Source of the DNA: Alphaproteobacteria bacterium
GTDB taxonomy: Bacteria; Pseudomonadota; Alphaproteobacteria; Micropepsales; Micropepsaceae
Direction: 5' to 3'
Assembly (NCBI GenBank): GCA_019241645.1
Contig: JAFAWQ010000051.1
Span: 1 to 40,196, forward strand
DNA length: 40,196 bases
Of the stretch, positions 16,727 through 25,766 are shown piece by piece. Below the pieces are notes generated by a model, which had not been told where the DNA came from, searched no databases, and was given only the letters and a program-made list of their open reading frames with translations. Numbering within the stretch: the first letter of the stretch is position 1; every line of letters starts with the position of its first letter. The position numbers and the translations under genes were made by a program.

Positions 16727-17596
16727 ATGAACCTTTTTCGCACCGGCATCCTGATGGCGCTGCTGACCGGCATCTTTCTCGCGGTCGGCTACCTTATCGG
16801 CGGCGGGGCCGGAATGGCGATGGCGTTTCTCTTCGCCGCGGGCACGAACCTCTTCGCCTACTGGAATTCCGACAAGATGGTCTTGTCGATGTACGGCGCC
16901 CGCCAGGTCGACGAAACGAGCGCGCCGGAACTCGTCCACATCGTGCGGCGGCTGGCGGAGGCCGATGGTTTGCCGATGCCGCGCGTGTTCATCGCGGAGA
17001 ACGACCAGCCAAATGCCTTTGCGACGGGGCGCAATCCCGAGAATGCCGCCGTGTGCGCGACCACCGGGCTGCTCAACCGGCTCAACAGCGAGGAATTGGC
17101 CGGCGTGCTCGCGCATGAACTCAGCCATGTGAAGAATCGCGATACGCTGACAATGACCATCGTCGCCACCATCGGCGGCGCCGTCGGCATGCTGGCGAAT
17201 TTCGCCTTCTTCATGGGCGGCCGCCGCAACAATCCTCTCGGTATGGTGGGCGCCGTACTGGTTGCGATTCTTGCGCCGCTTGCCGCCATGCTGGTGCAGA
17301 TGGCGATCAGCCGCGCCCGCGAATTCGAGGCGGACCGCTCCGGCGCCCTTCTTTCGGGCCGGCCGCTGTGGCTGGCGTCCGCTTTACAGCGAATTGAGTC
17401 GGCCGCCGGGCAGATTGAAAATCCGGATGCCGAAGCCAATCCGGCGACCGCCCACATGTTCATCATCAACCCGCTGCATGGTGGCGGCATTTCAAGCCTG
17501 TTCGCCAGCCATCCCTCCACCGAAGAGCGCATCGCCAGGCTGCAGGCGATGGCCGGCGAGATGGGCCAGGCGCCGAAGCCCGGTCCCTGGAGCTGA
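16727..17596 (+). CDS. htpX: Zinc metalloprotease HtpX
   Basis: A 289-residue inner-membrane M48 protease involved in membrane-protein quality control. Two N-terminal hydrophobic segments (about 7-25 and 28-45) are followed by the zinc motif HELSH at 130-134 in [13 protein letters not shown]. Two more hydrophobic stretches follow (about 145-168 and 175-192), then the [13 protein letters not shown] segment supplies the third ligand. The C-terminus [22 protein letters not shown] is typical. The ATG at 16727 is the only sensible start. It is followed one base later by the rsmB start. Confidence 0.96.
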   Translation: MNLFRTGILMALLTGIFLAVGYLIGGGAGMAMAFLFAAGTNLFAYWNSDKMVLSMYGARQVDETSAPELVHIVRRLAEADGLPMPRVFIAENDQPNAFATGRNPENAAVCATTGLLNRLNSEELAGVLAHELSHVKNRDTLTMTIVATIGGAVGMLANFAFFMGGRRNNPLGMVGAVLVAILAPLAAMLVQMAISRAREFEADRSGALLSGRPLWLASALQRIESAAGQIENPDAEANPATAHMFIINPLHGGGISSLFASHPSTEERIARLQAMAGEMGQAPKPGPWS

Positions 17597-17597
17597 G

Positions 17598-18899
17598 GTG
17601 GCGGAACACCGCGCTGCATCCGGAATCCCCTCGCGTCGTGCAGCTACTGCGATTTTGACGGAGGTGCTGCGCAAGCGCCGCCCGCTGGACGAGGCGCAAG
17701 AGGCGGTGCTCGCCTCAAGTCATCTTGAGCCTCGCTATGCCGGATTTGCGCAGGCGATCGCCCGCGAGACTTTGCGAAGACTTGGGCAGCTACAGGCGCT
17801 CATCGCCACCTTCGTTTCAAAAATGCCGCCGCAACATCGCGCCGGGACCACGCTTGAAATTCTGCTGGCCGGCGCCTGTGAGCTGCTGTTCCTGAAAACG
17901 CCGCCGCACGCGGCCGTAGACGCCGCGAACGAGCTTGCCGCGGGCGATTCAAACGCCGTCCACTTCAAGCCGCTTATCAATGCGGTTATGCGCCGCATCG
18001 CCCGCGAAGGCGCAACTGTTGTCTCCATGCAAGACGCGGCGCGTTTGAATACGCCCGACTGGCTGTGGTCGAGGTGGAGCGCCACCTACGGCGAGGAAAT
18101 CGCGCGCGAGATTGCGACGTCACACCTCGCGCAGCCGCCGCTCGATATTCATCCGAACGCCGGTGCCGCAAGCTCGCCGGAAGGTTCCGGACTCCCGGGG
18201 GGACTCGTGCGCCTCGCCGAATTCGGCCGCGTTCGGGAACTGCCGGGCTATGCGGGAGGCGATTGGTGGGTGCAGGATTTCGCGGCGAGCCTGCCGGCGC
18301 GATTGCTCGGCGATGTGCACGGACGGACGGTGATCGATCTCTGCGCAGCGCCGGGAGGAAAATGCGCGCAGCTTGCCGCCGTAGGCGCGCAGGTGGTCGC
18401 GGTGGAGCGCGATCCGGCGCGGCTGAAGCGGCTCGCGCAAAATCTGGAGCGCCTTCATCTCCATGCGGAGCTGATCGAATCCGATGTGCGCGATTTCACG
18501 CCGAAGGAACTCGCGCCCTTTGTGCTTCTGGACGCGCCGTGCAGCGCCACCGGCACGATCCGCCGCCATCCCGACCTTCCCTGGATCAAGAGCGCAGCGG
18601 ATGTGAATACCTGCGCCGATGCGGCAAGCGAACTGCTCGATTCCGCTGCCGCCATGGTAGGGGCCGGGGGCTTGCTTGTGTTCGCGGTCTGCTCGCTCGA
18701 ACAAGAAGAAGGGCCGGAGCAAATCGAAGCATTTCTTGCTCGCCGTTCAGACTTTCAGCGCGTGCCGATCGAAGGCAGCGAGGTCTTTGGCATGGGCGAA
18801 CTCATCCGCGATGGCGACCTGCGGACGCTGCCAAGCCATCTCGCCGCACGAGGTGGAATGGACGGCTTCTACGCAGCGCGTCTCCGCCGCTCAGGATGA
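17598..18899 (+). CDS. RsmB/NOP family 16S rRNA m5C methyltransferase
   Basis: A 433-residue SAM-dependent methyltransferase. The N-terminal NusB-like RNA-binding domain spans about 12-145. The Rossmann methyltransferase domain follows, with motif I DLCAAPGGKCAQL, motif IV DAPCSATGTIRRHPD (the P-C cysteine) and the nucleophilic cysteine in VCSLEQEEG. This is RsmB-like and probably methylates C967 of 16S rRNA. A GTG at 17598, one base after the htpX stop and preceded by GGAG/GAGG, is the best start; reading further upstream would extend through htpX. Its end overlaps the convergent TipN-like gene by nine bases. Confidence 0.92.
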   Translation: MAEHRAASGIPSRRAATAILTEVLRKRRPLDEAQEAVLASSHLEPRYAGFAQAIARETLRRLGQLQALIATFVSKMPPQHRAGTTLEILLAGACELLFLKTPPHAAVDAANELAAGDSNAVHFKPLINAVMRRIAREGATVVSMQDAARLNTPDWLWSRWSATYGEEIAREIATSHLAQPPLDIHPNAGAASSPEGSGLPGGLVRLAEFGRVRELPGYAGGDWWVQDFAASLPARLLGDVHGRTVIDLCAAPGGKCAQLAAVGAQVVAVERDPARLKRLAQNLERLHLHAELIESDVRDFTPKELAPFVLLDAPCSATGTIRRHPDLPWIKSAADVNTCADAASELLDSAAAMVGAGGLLVFAVCSLEQEEGPEQIEAFLARRSDFQRVPIEGSEVFGMGELIRDGDLRTLPSHLAARGGMDGFYAARLRRSG

Positions 18900-20942
18900 A
18901 AGGCGGCCCAGCGCGTAGGCCAGGGCCAGATAGATTTTTCCCGTGTCCGCGCTGAGCAGGGTCGAGGCGAGCAGGCCTCCATTATCGCCTTCGCGCGCGC
19001 GCTCAAGCAGCTTCTCGAATTCCGTGATGTAGGCGTTCGCCGCTTCGCGAAACTGCGGATTTTCGCGGTTGAGCGTGGCGATTCTGCCGACGGCATCTTG
19101 ATCGATCGAATTCGCGATGCGACGTGCGAACACGGTGCGGTCGCCGGCAAGATAACGCCGCCAGTCTTCATCGCTGGGCGCCCCTTCAACGCTTATCGAA
19201 TCGAGATCGACGGCGATGTCGGCCAGCGCCGCTTCGAGCGCCCCCAAAGCCGCGGCCGCGACCGGCTTGAGGTCACGGCCTTTTCCCTCGCCGGAATCAA
19301 CGGCGGAAAGCAGCGTGCTCATTTCCCACGATTTGGGCTCACCGGCCACGTCCCTTTTCCGTGTACGTTGCGTCAGCTTGCGCGCGCGACTGAGAAGGCC
19401 GTCCGACTCCGCCTGCTGCTCGACCTCGAGCGCATTTCCATTCCCGGCACGTGCGGTTACACGCCCCGCGCTGCGCGCATGAATGGTCGACAGAGTCCGG
19501 GCGGAGATGCTGAGTATCTCCTCGGTCTCACCACGAACAAGCTCGCGAACTTTTGCCGCTTCCTGCTGCGCGGCGATCGGAAGCTGCGCCAGGTGCTTTT
19601 CGATTTCCACGACGGTGTCCGACAGCGACGCCTTGATCAGGTTGGTTCTGTCTGAAAGCTCTGTCGCCGCCTGAATCAATTTGTGACACTCGGCCATGGC
19701 TTCGCCGACCAGTGAGTTGGCGCTCGCCTTTGCTTGTGCCGCCGTGTCGCCGATCAGCGCCTGCGCACCCGTGCCGGCGTCGTGGAGGGAGCCGACAAGC
19801 TTGACGAGCATGCCGTTGGCGACATCGCAGATCTGCTTTACCTGCTCGGCTTCGCGTCCAAAATTGGCGGTCAATTGCGTGGCGCGCGCGGCCCCCGCCG
19901 ACATGATGCTCTCAAGCTGCCGCTCGGTTTCGCCGGCCATCGTCTCGAATACCTTGGCTTGGCCGCTGAGTGCCCCGATGGACTGCTCCAACGCCGCGCG
20001 CTGGCGGCCAAGCGCGGTCTCCAGGGTTGCGCCTTCGGTTTTCAGGCTTTCGACAAGATCGCTCATGGCGGTCCGGTGCTTCTCGTATCGGCCGAGCAGA
20101 AATTCCGAGCGGCTCATGGCTGCTTCGGAAACTGCCTCGATCTGCTTTGCCTGTCTGTCGAATCCGACCGCGGCGGCCTGGGGCGCCTCGGCCGCCGCCT
20201 GCGCCGCCGCGCGGAAACTGGCCGACTGGGTTTCGAGCAATTGGCCCGCGTTTTTGAGCGCGGCTTCGGTAGACTCCATCATGCTCTTCAGCTGGGCGGC
20301 GCGTCCCGCCAGAAGCTCGCTCGCGCGCGTACCGGTGTCGGCGAGCGATCCGGACATCTGGTCCAGGCGCTCGCGTTCCTGTCCCAGCCGGGCCGCAATC
20401 GCCTCCGTGCGAACATCGGCGCGCGCGGACGCTTCATTCACGGCGGCGATTTGCGCCTCGAGAACGGATTCGAGCGAGCGCAGCCGTGCGAACGCGCCAT
20501 CCAGGCCCGCGTTCAGGCCGTCCAGCTCGCGGCGCACGGTGCGGCCGAGGCGGACAGCAACGCGCGCGGCTGTTTCGTCGGTGGAAAACATGCGCTCCGT
20601 GGCCTCGGCCATCGCTTCGGCGGCGAAGGCAAGCTGCTGGCCCCGGACGAAAGCCCACGCGCAGATAAGTATCATGACCGGAGGGGCCAGCGCGGCGAAG
20701 GCCACAAGCGCCAGGGCCTCCTTCGGCATCGCCGATAATCCGCTGACCCCAAAATAACCCCAGATGTAGGCGGCCGCCCCTCCGAGCCAGAACGCCCCAA
20801 GGGTGATCGCGAAGATCAACGGTCCGATCGGCTGTGGCGGGGTGCGAAAGTGGCGCTCCGGCTCCGGCGCGGAGGCTTCCGCAGTCGGCAACATTACGGT
20901 GGATTTCCGCTCGGTCCCGCTAAGCGCCACGATATGCCCCAT
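18891..20942 (-). CDS. TipN-like polar localisation / coiled-coil membrane protein
   Basis: A 683-residue protein with two N-terminal membrane segments (about 41-65 and 75-98) and a long alanine/glutamate/glutamine-rich helical region (about 105-480) predicted to be coiled coil. A basic patch (RARKLTQRTRKR) and a compact C-terminal domain (about 540-683; EDWRRYLAGDRTVFARRIA, LNRENPQFREAANAYI) follow. The layout matches Caulobacter TipN, the new-pole landmark that positions division and flagellar machinery. The C-terminal domain reminds me of TipN homologues, but this is from memory and not an alignment. An alternative is a generic membrane-anchored coiled-coil protein. It diverges from an HPt gene. 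Confidence 0.6.
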   Translation of the reverse strand: MGHIVALSGTERKSTVMLPTAEASAPEPERHFRTPPQPIGPLIFAITLGAFWLGGAAAYIWGYFGVSGLSAMPKEALALVAFAALAPPVMILICAWAFVRGQQLAFAAEAMAEATERMFSTDETAARVAVRLGRTVRRELDGLNAGLDGAFARLRSLESVLEAQIAAVNEASARADVRTEAIAARLGQERERLDQMSGSLADTGTRASELLAGRAAQLKSMMESTEAALKNAGQLLETQSASFRAAAQAAAEAPQAAAVGFDRQAKQIEAVSEAAMSRSEFLLGRYEKHRTAMSDLVESLKTEGATLETALGRQRAALEQSIGALSGQAKVFETMAGETERQLESIMSAGAARATQLTANFGREAEQVKQICDVANGMLVKLVGSLHDAGTGAQALIGDTAAQAKASANSLVGEAMAECHKLIQAATELSDRTNLIKASLSDTVVEIEKHLAQLPIAAQQEAAKVRELVRGETEEILSISARTLSTIHARSAGRVTARAGNGNALEVEQQAESDGLLSRARKLTQRTRKRDVAGEPKSWEMSTLLSAVDSGEGKGRDLKPVAAAALGALEAALADIAVDLDSISVEGAPSDEDWRRYLAGDRTVFARRIANSIDQDAVGRIATLNRENPQFREAANAYITEFEKLLERAREGDNGGLLASTLLSADTGKIYLALAYALGRLSS

Positions 20943-20961
20943 TGTTCAACCCGCACGCATC

Positions 20962-20969
20962 TTAACCAT
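20962..20969 (+). promoter_or_regulatory. TTAACCAT motif, possible CtrA half-type site
   Basis: TTAACCAT lies 20 bases upstream of the TipN-like start and 112 bases before the HPt start. This octamer is one described form of the CtrA recognition sequence in alphaproteobacteria. A second TTAAC occurs at 21035-21039, but the spacing does not make a canonical TTAA-N7-TTAA pair. An octamer can occur by chance, so this is only suggestive. Confidence 0.3.
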
Positions 20970-21080
20970 GTTCAGCCGGTCCAGGCGAGCGAAAGCTGTC
21001 GCGGGCTTGTGGGTAGCCGATTGAAATCAGGCCGTTAACGGGGTGTTTCCTGCTCAGGGCAGAAACTGGAATCCCGAGCC

Positions 21081-21446
21081 ATGGCCATATCCCTGATCCC
21101 TCAGCCGCCCGTCGATCTGCAGCATCTGGCCCGCTATACGGGCGGCGACCCTGTTCTCGACTCCGAGATTCTCCGTCTTTTCGTCAAACAGTCCGCGGAA
21201 CTGATGGCCGAGCTTCCGGCAGCCCTTGCGACAGGCGATCGGGAGCGTTGGCACCATATTGCCCACTCCCTCAAGGGGGCGGCCCGTGGCATCGGCGCCT
21301 TTGAATTCGCGGACATTGCCGCCGAGGCCGACGCGCTCAATCCGGTCGGGGCGCCAGGGATAGCCAGCGAATTAATCTCAAAACTTCAGATGCGCATGGC
21401 GGCGGTGCATGATTTCGTGCAGGATTTCGCCGTGGCGGCTACCTGA
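21081..21446 (+). CDS. HPt (histidine phosphotransfer) domain protein
   Basis: A stand-alone 121-residue HPt domain. The phospho-accepting histidine is H62 in HIAHSLKGAARGIGA. The surrounding four-helix pattern (IRLFVKQSAELMAEL-like helix before it and AAEADALN after) is standard for phosphorelay intermediates. No receiver or kinase gene is adjacent, so its partners are unknown; the only kinase in the window is the HWE kinase at 24364. The gene diverges from the TipN-like gene across 138 bases that contain a TTAACCAT motif. Start ATG 21081. Confidence 0.9.
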   Translation: MAISLIPQPPVDLQHLARYTGGDPVLDSEILRLFVKQSAELMAELPAALATGDRERWHHIAHSLKGAARGIGAFEFADIAAEADALNPVGAPGIASELISKLQMRMAAVHDFVQDFAVAAT

Positions 21447-21494
21447 GCACCGGCTGTTCTGCCCAATGTTGCGTTGCGGCAATAGCCCCTATAA

Positions 21495-22556
<1,062 letters not shown>

Positions 22557-22584
22557 TGGCGCACGGCGCCCCTGTTCCCTATTT

Positions 22585-22673
22585 CGTCATCGCCCGCTTC
22601 ATGCGGGCGACCCAATTTTGTTTTCTAATTGGGTCACCCGGATCGCGCTGTTTTGCGCGACCGGGTGATGACG
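22585..22673. repeat. REP-like palindromic element, perfect four-way-junction fold
   Basis: An 89-base intergenic sequence made only of nested inverted repeats. The outer stem is CGTCAT (22585-22590) with ATGACG (22668-22673). Inside are three contiguous arms: 22591-22597 with 22603-22609 (7 pairs, loop TTCAT), 22610-22617 with 22627-22634 (8 pairs), and 22635-22641 with 22661-22667 continued by 22643-22648 with 22655-22660 (13 pairs, one bulged A). No base is left unpaired at the junction. The CGTCAT...ATGACG frame resembles dispersed REP/BIME-type repeats of alphaproteobacterial chromosomes. It lies between the reductase and ferredoxin genes and may also end or attenuate transcription. Confidence 0.75.
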
Positions 22674-22701
22674 AGTTGCATCGAGTTCCGGAAAATCACA
22701 C

Positions 22702-23010
22702 ATGAAGATCATCGCGACAGACCGCAAAGGCGACCTGCACACGCTGGAGGGCCGCGACGGCTGGAGCGTCATGGAGATCCTGCGCGATGCGGGGCTGCCG
22801 GTGGCGGCCGAATGTGGAGGGGCCTGCGCCTGCGCCACCTGTCAAGTCTACGTCGATCCCGAGTGGTACGATCGCCTGCCGCCGAAGTCCGATGCCGAGA
22901 CCGACATGCTGGACATGGCCATCGCGGTCGAGCCGACGTCGCGGCTGTCCTGCCAGATCACCTGCGCGCCGGAACTCGACGGCATCAAAGTCACCATCGC
23001 TCCCGAATAG
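22702..23010 (+). CDS. 2Fe-2S ferredoxin (adrenodoxin type)
   Basis: A 102-residue vertebrate-type ferredoxin. The cluster cysteines are C38, C44 and C47 in ECGGACACATCQVYV, and C84 in RLSCQIT. The motif PEWYDRLPPKSDAETDML is typical of alphaproteobacterial FdVI/adrenodoxin-like proteins that serve cytochrome P450s or Fe-S assembly. It follows the ferredoxin reductase gene on the same strand, separated by 145 bases that carry a palindromic element. The pair probably forms one electron-transfer chain, although no P450 or isc gene is nearby. Start ATG 22702. Confidence 0.96.
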   Translation: MKIIATDRKGDLHTLEGRDGWSVMEILRDAGLPVAAECGGACACATCQVYVDPEWYDRLPPKSDAETDMLDMAIAVEPTSRLSCQITCAPELDGIKVTIAPE

Positions 23011-23159
23011 CGGGCCCCGCGTGGACGCGAGTTCATGTATCGGGGAGGGTTCGCGCGCTACACACGCACGATGGCAGGACCTTTCGATTGCAATTCGCCC
23101 TGACAGAAACCCGTGAGTTCGGCTTGCAGCACAACGCCGCCAAGCAGGCAGGCGCGCCA

Positions 23160-23729
23160 ATGCGCCGCGCTGCAACCACGGTTATCGTTCTGCTGCTCCA
23201 TGTCCTGGTCGTGCTGGCACTGCTGGCGGCGTTTCGGCCGCAACTCCTGACGCGGGTGGTCGGCAGCCGCGAAATCGTCATCAGCCTACCAGTCACGCAA
23301 GAGCGCCGTTCACGGCAGCAGCCGAATGAGGTTCCCCCTCCGGCTTTTCTCCCGCCGGAGGTTTCTCGACCGATTACGCCGCCGATACTGGAAGGGGCGC
23401 CGGCAATGCCTGCCCGGCCCAGTCAATCCCCAGGCGATATGGAAGCGCTCGGCCGCTATCTCTACAATTGCACCGGCGCCAACTACGAACGCTTGTCGCC
23501 GAAAGAGAAAGCACATTGCCTAGAGAACAAATGGAATGGCGAAACCGGCCCATCGCTCACGCTCGGCCCCGCCAAACCCTCGCCCTACGATGCGGTGATC
23601 GCGGGCCGCAACGCGCCGGCCGTGCCATTCGAGAGGCCATGCTCAACGGACAAGCCGACGGCCAATCTCGGTCTGCCTTGTCATGACTTTGACAACGCCC
23701 ACGCGCCGCTGGTCGAATTCCGTCACTAG
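23160..23729 (+). CDS. Uncharacterised membrane-anchored periplasmic protein
   Basis: A 189-residue protein I do not recognise with confidence. It starts with a basic N-terminus and one membrane segment (about 5-25, TTVIVLLLHVLVVLALLAAF), then a proline-rich linker (about 55-95, many P). A C-terminal domain has four cysteines (YNCTGANYERLSPKEKAHC, RPCSTD, GLPCHDF) that could form two disulfides outside the cytoplasm. The layout recalls TonB-like or cell-envelope tether proteins without the TonB C-terminus. Start ATG 23160 fits the membrane segment; earlier in-frame starts add non-conserved sequence. It follows the ferredoxin by 149 bases and converges on pyrE. Confidence 0.75.
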   Translation: MRRAATTVIVLLLHVLVVLALLAAFRPQLLTRVVGSREIVISLPVTQERRSRQQPNEVPPPAFLPPEVSRPITPPILEGAPAMPARPSQSPGDMEALGRYLYNCTGANYERLSPKEKAHCLENKWNGETGPSLTLGPAKPSPYDAVIAGRNAPAVPFERPCSTDKPTANLGLPCHDFDNAHAPLVEFRH

Positions 23730-23740
23730 ATTTTCTCGTA

Positions 23741-24367
23741 TCAGCCGGTTTTCGGCACGTCGGCCAGAGCGGCGTCGCTCTGCGGTGACCGTGCTGCCGT
23801 TGCGTTGAGAAATTGCGAACCCTTGAACACCGACAGAAGCCGAATGCCTTGTACCTGCAATGCTTCGGTTGCGCCTTCTTCGCGATCGATCAGAACGAGC
23901 CCAGCGTTCACCGTGGCGCCCGCCGCGCGCGCCGCATCGACGGCCTTCAGGATGGAGCCGCCGCTGGTCGCCACATCGTCAACAACCAACACGCGTGTGT
24001 TGACGAGCGTCTCGTTTGGCGCAAGGCCCTCGATCATGTCCATCGTGCCATGGCCCTTTGGTTGCTTGCGCACGAAGAAGGTTTTCACCGGACGCCCTTC
24101 TGCTTCGCTCACGGCGGCGAGCGCGGCAATCACGGGGACGGCGCCCATTTCCAAACCGCCGACATAGCCGACATTCTCTGGCCATATGCGCGCGAGCAGC
24201 GCGCGCGCCAAAAGCAGCGCGCCTTTGGGCGACATCATGGTCGGCTTCAGATTGAAATAGAGCTCGCTCTCCCGCCCCGAGGCGAGGCGGAACTTGCCGC
24301 GCCGGAAGGATCGTTCGCGAATGATTTCGAGCAGTTCGCGCTCGTCCGCATTCTGCGTTCCGTTCAC
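23741..24367 (-). CDS. pyrE: Orotate phosphoribosyltransferase
   Basis: A 208-residue enzyme that makes OMP from orotate and PRPP in pyrimidine synthesis. The PRPP-binding motif is LVVDDVATSGGSI. FNLKPTMMSPKGA, GGLEMGAVPVIAAL and VRKQPKGHGT (flexible catalytic loop) are family signatures. The GTG at 24367 overlaps the stop of the upstream histidine kinase as GTGA and gives the family length. A longer reading to 24475 would place unrelated residues inside the kinase gene. Translational coupling to a histidine kinase is an unusual setting for pyrE. Confidence 0.95.
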   Translation of the reverse strand: MNGTQNADERELLEIIRERSFRRGKFRLASGRESELYFNLKPTMMSPKGALLLARALLARIWPENVGYVGGLEMGAVPVIAALAAVSEAEGRPVKTFFVRKQPKGHGTMDMIEGLAPNETLVNTRVLVVDDVATSGGSILKAVDAARAAGATVNAGLVLIDREEGATEALQVQGIRLLSVFKGSQFLNATAARSPQSDAALADVPKTG

Positions 24368-25599
24368 GGCGAAACCTGCAAGCTCGGTGCTTCCCTCCTC
24401 AGAAGGGATGACGGTGCATCCATAGCCGGTTGATACGGCGCAACCTTCGATGAAGGCAGCAGGATGCGGACGCATAGGCCATCTGGCGCCCAGTCATACG
24501 CGATCTCGCCGGCGAGCTGCATTTCCACCGAGCGTTGGGCCAGCACGGTGCCGAAGCCGGTGCGTTCCGGCACAGATTCAATTCGCGGTCCGCCCGATTC
24601 CTGCCAAGACAGTTCCAGTCCCACGTCGGACAATTCCCATCGAACCGAAATCCTTCCGTCGGGATTGCTGAACGCGCCGTATTTCGCGGCGTTGGTGGCC
24701 AGCTCGTGCAGCACGAGCGCCAGACTGGTGATTGCGCTGGGGCGGATGGCCACCTCCGGTCCGTCAACATGAACACGCCAGTCCATCGCCGCTGGGACGT
24801 GCGGCGAGAGGATATCCTGCAGGATATTCCGCAACGGCACGTCGCGGCCCTCCATGTCCCACACCGACTCGCGTAGGCCCGGCTGGACCAACTCGTGCGC
24901 CCGGCTGAGCGCGAAGATGCGGCCTTGCAAAATCTTCGACATTTCCTCCGGACTCGTCGCGGAACGCGCAGTCATCACCACCAGCGATTTTGTCAGGGTA
25001 AAGAGATTTTTCACCCGGTGATTGAGTTCTCGCAGCAGCAGCAGATGCTGTTCTTCGGAGCGCCGCCGCTCCATTTCGATTCTGTGCCGCTCGACGGCGA
25101 TCGCCGCGGTCTGCGTCACCATGGCGATGATTTCGAGGTCGCGCTCTGTCGGTATGCGCGGTTCGCGATAATAGTTTGCAAAGGTGCCGATGAGCTTGCC
25201 ATCGGTTCCGCGGATCGGCGTCGACCAGCACGCTCGCAATCCGTGACGCAAAGCCAGCTCGCGAAAGCTCGCCCATAACGGATCCTCGGCGATGTCGCAC
25301 ACATAAACAGGTTGGCCGGTGTGCGCAGCCGTTCCGCACGAACCCACCTGCGGTCCGATTTCAATACCGTGAATGGCCGAGTTGTATTCGGCAGGCAGAC
25401 TGGGGGCGGCACCATGCAACAGGCGACGGCCGTCCTCGGAAAGAAAGAGGATAGAACCGAGCAGATCGCCCCCGGCGGGTCCCTCCACGGCGTGAATCAA
25501 TTCTTCCAGCACATTTTCCAGCGGGTCGCCCGCGGCGATGCGCTGAAGAATGTTTCGCTCGCTTTCGAGCAGCTCCGTGGAGCGTGTGCGGCCCGTCAT
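24364..25599 (-). CDS. HWE-family sensor histidine kinase with GAF domain
   Basis: A 411-residue soluble kinase with no membrane segment. A GAF domain spans about 20-172 (GSCGTAAHTGQPVYVCDI and FANYYREPRIPTERDLEII are typical). The HWE dimerisation box holds the phosphoacceptor H194 in LRELNHRVKN. The ATPase has H298-E299 and N303 in LHELATNAAKYGAFS and W332/E334 in the WQES box, the features that name the HWE group. The ATG at 25599 is preferred to a TTG 36 bases upstream. No response regulator is adjacent. HWE kinases often act in general stress or light responses. Its stop overlaps the pyrE start. Confidence 0.92.
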   Translation of the reverse strand: MTGRTRSTELLESERNILQRIAAGDPLENVLEELIHAVEGPAGGDLLGSILFLSEDGRRLLHGAAPSLPAEYNSAIHGIEIGPQVGSCGTAAHTGQPVYVCDIAEDPLWASFRELALRHGLRACWSTPIRGTDGKLIGTFANYYREPRIPTERDLEIIAMVTQTAAIAVERHRIEMERRRSEEQHLLLLRELNHRVKNLFTLTKSLVVMTARSATSPEEMSKILQGRIFALSRAHELVQPGLRESVWDMEGRDVPLRNILQDILSPHVPAAMDWRVHVDGPEVAIRPSAITSLALVLHELATNAAKYGAFSNPDGRISVRWELSDVGLELSWQESGGPRIESVPERTGFGTVLAQRSVEMQLAGEIAYDWAPDGLCVRILLPSSKVAPYQPAMDAPSSLLRREAPSLQVSP

Positions 25600-25766
25600 G
25601 ACACCCCGTCCCCGGTAAAGGCGCCCCACCGCCAAATGATGGGTTTATAGAGTTCCGAGCGCAGAGCAAGGTTGTCGAACCGGAGTTCCCGAGTTCCCGC
25701 CGGGCCGGTCATGGCCTGTTGGGTCTTCATCCAGGCGTCGGGCCGGCAGGCTTGTGCCGAATGCTT

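Noticed and set aside
17262..17597. Extension of rsmB into htpX
   Set aside because: Sequence belongs to htpX in another frame; the NusB-like domain begins after the GTG at 17598.
19696..20757. A long plus-strand frame rich in A, R and S across the TipN-like gene
   Set aside because: Low-complexity mirror of the GC-rich coiled-coil gene; the opposite strand has a transmembrane and conserved C-terminal structure.
25600..25766. Possible small RNA or gene in the gap between the histidine kinase and DUF4175 genes
   Set aside because: The 167 bases contain only weak local repeats and no conserved frame or strong hairpin with a T-tract.
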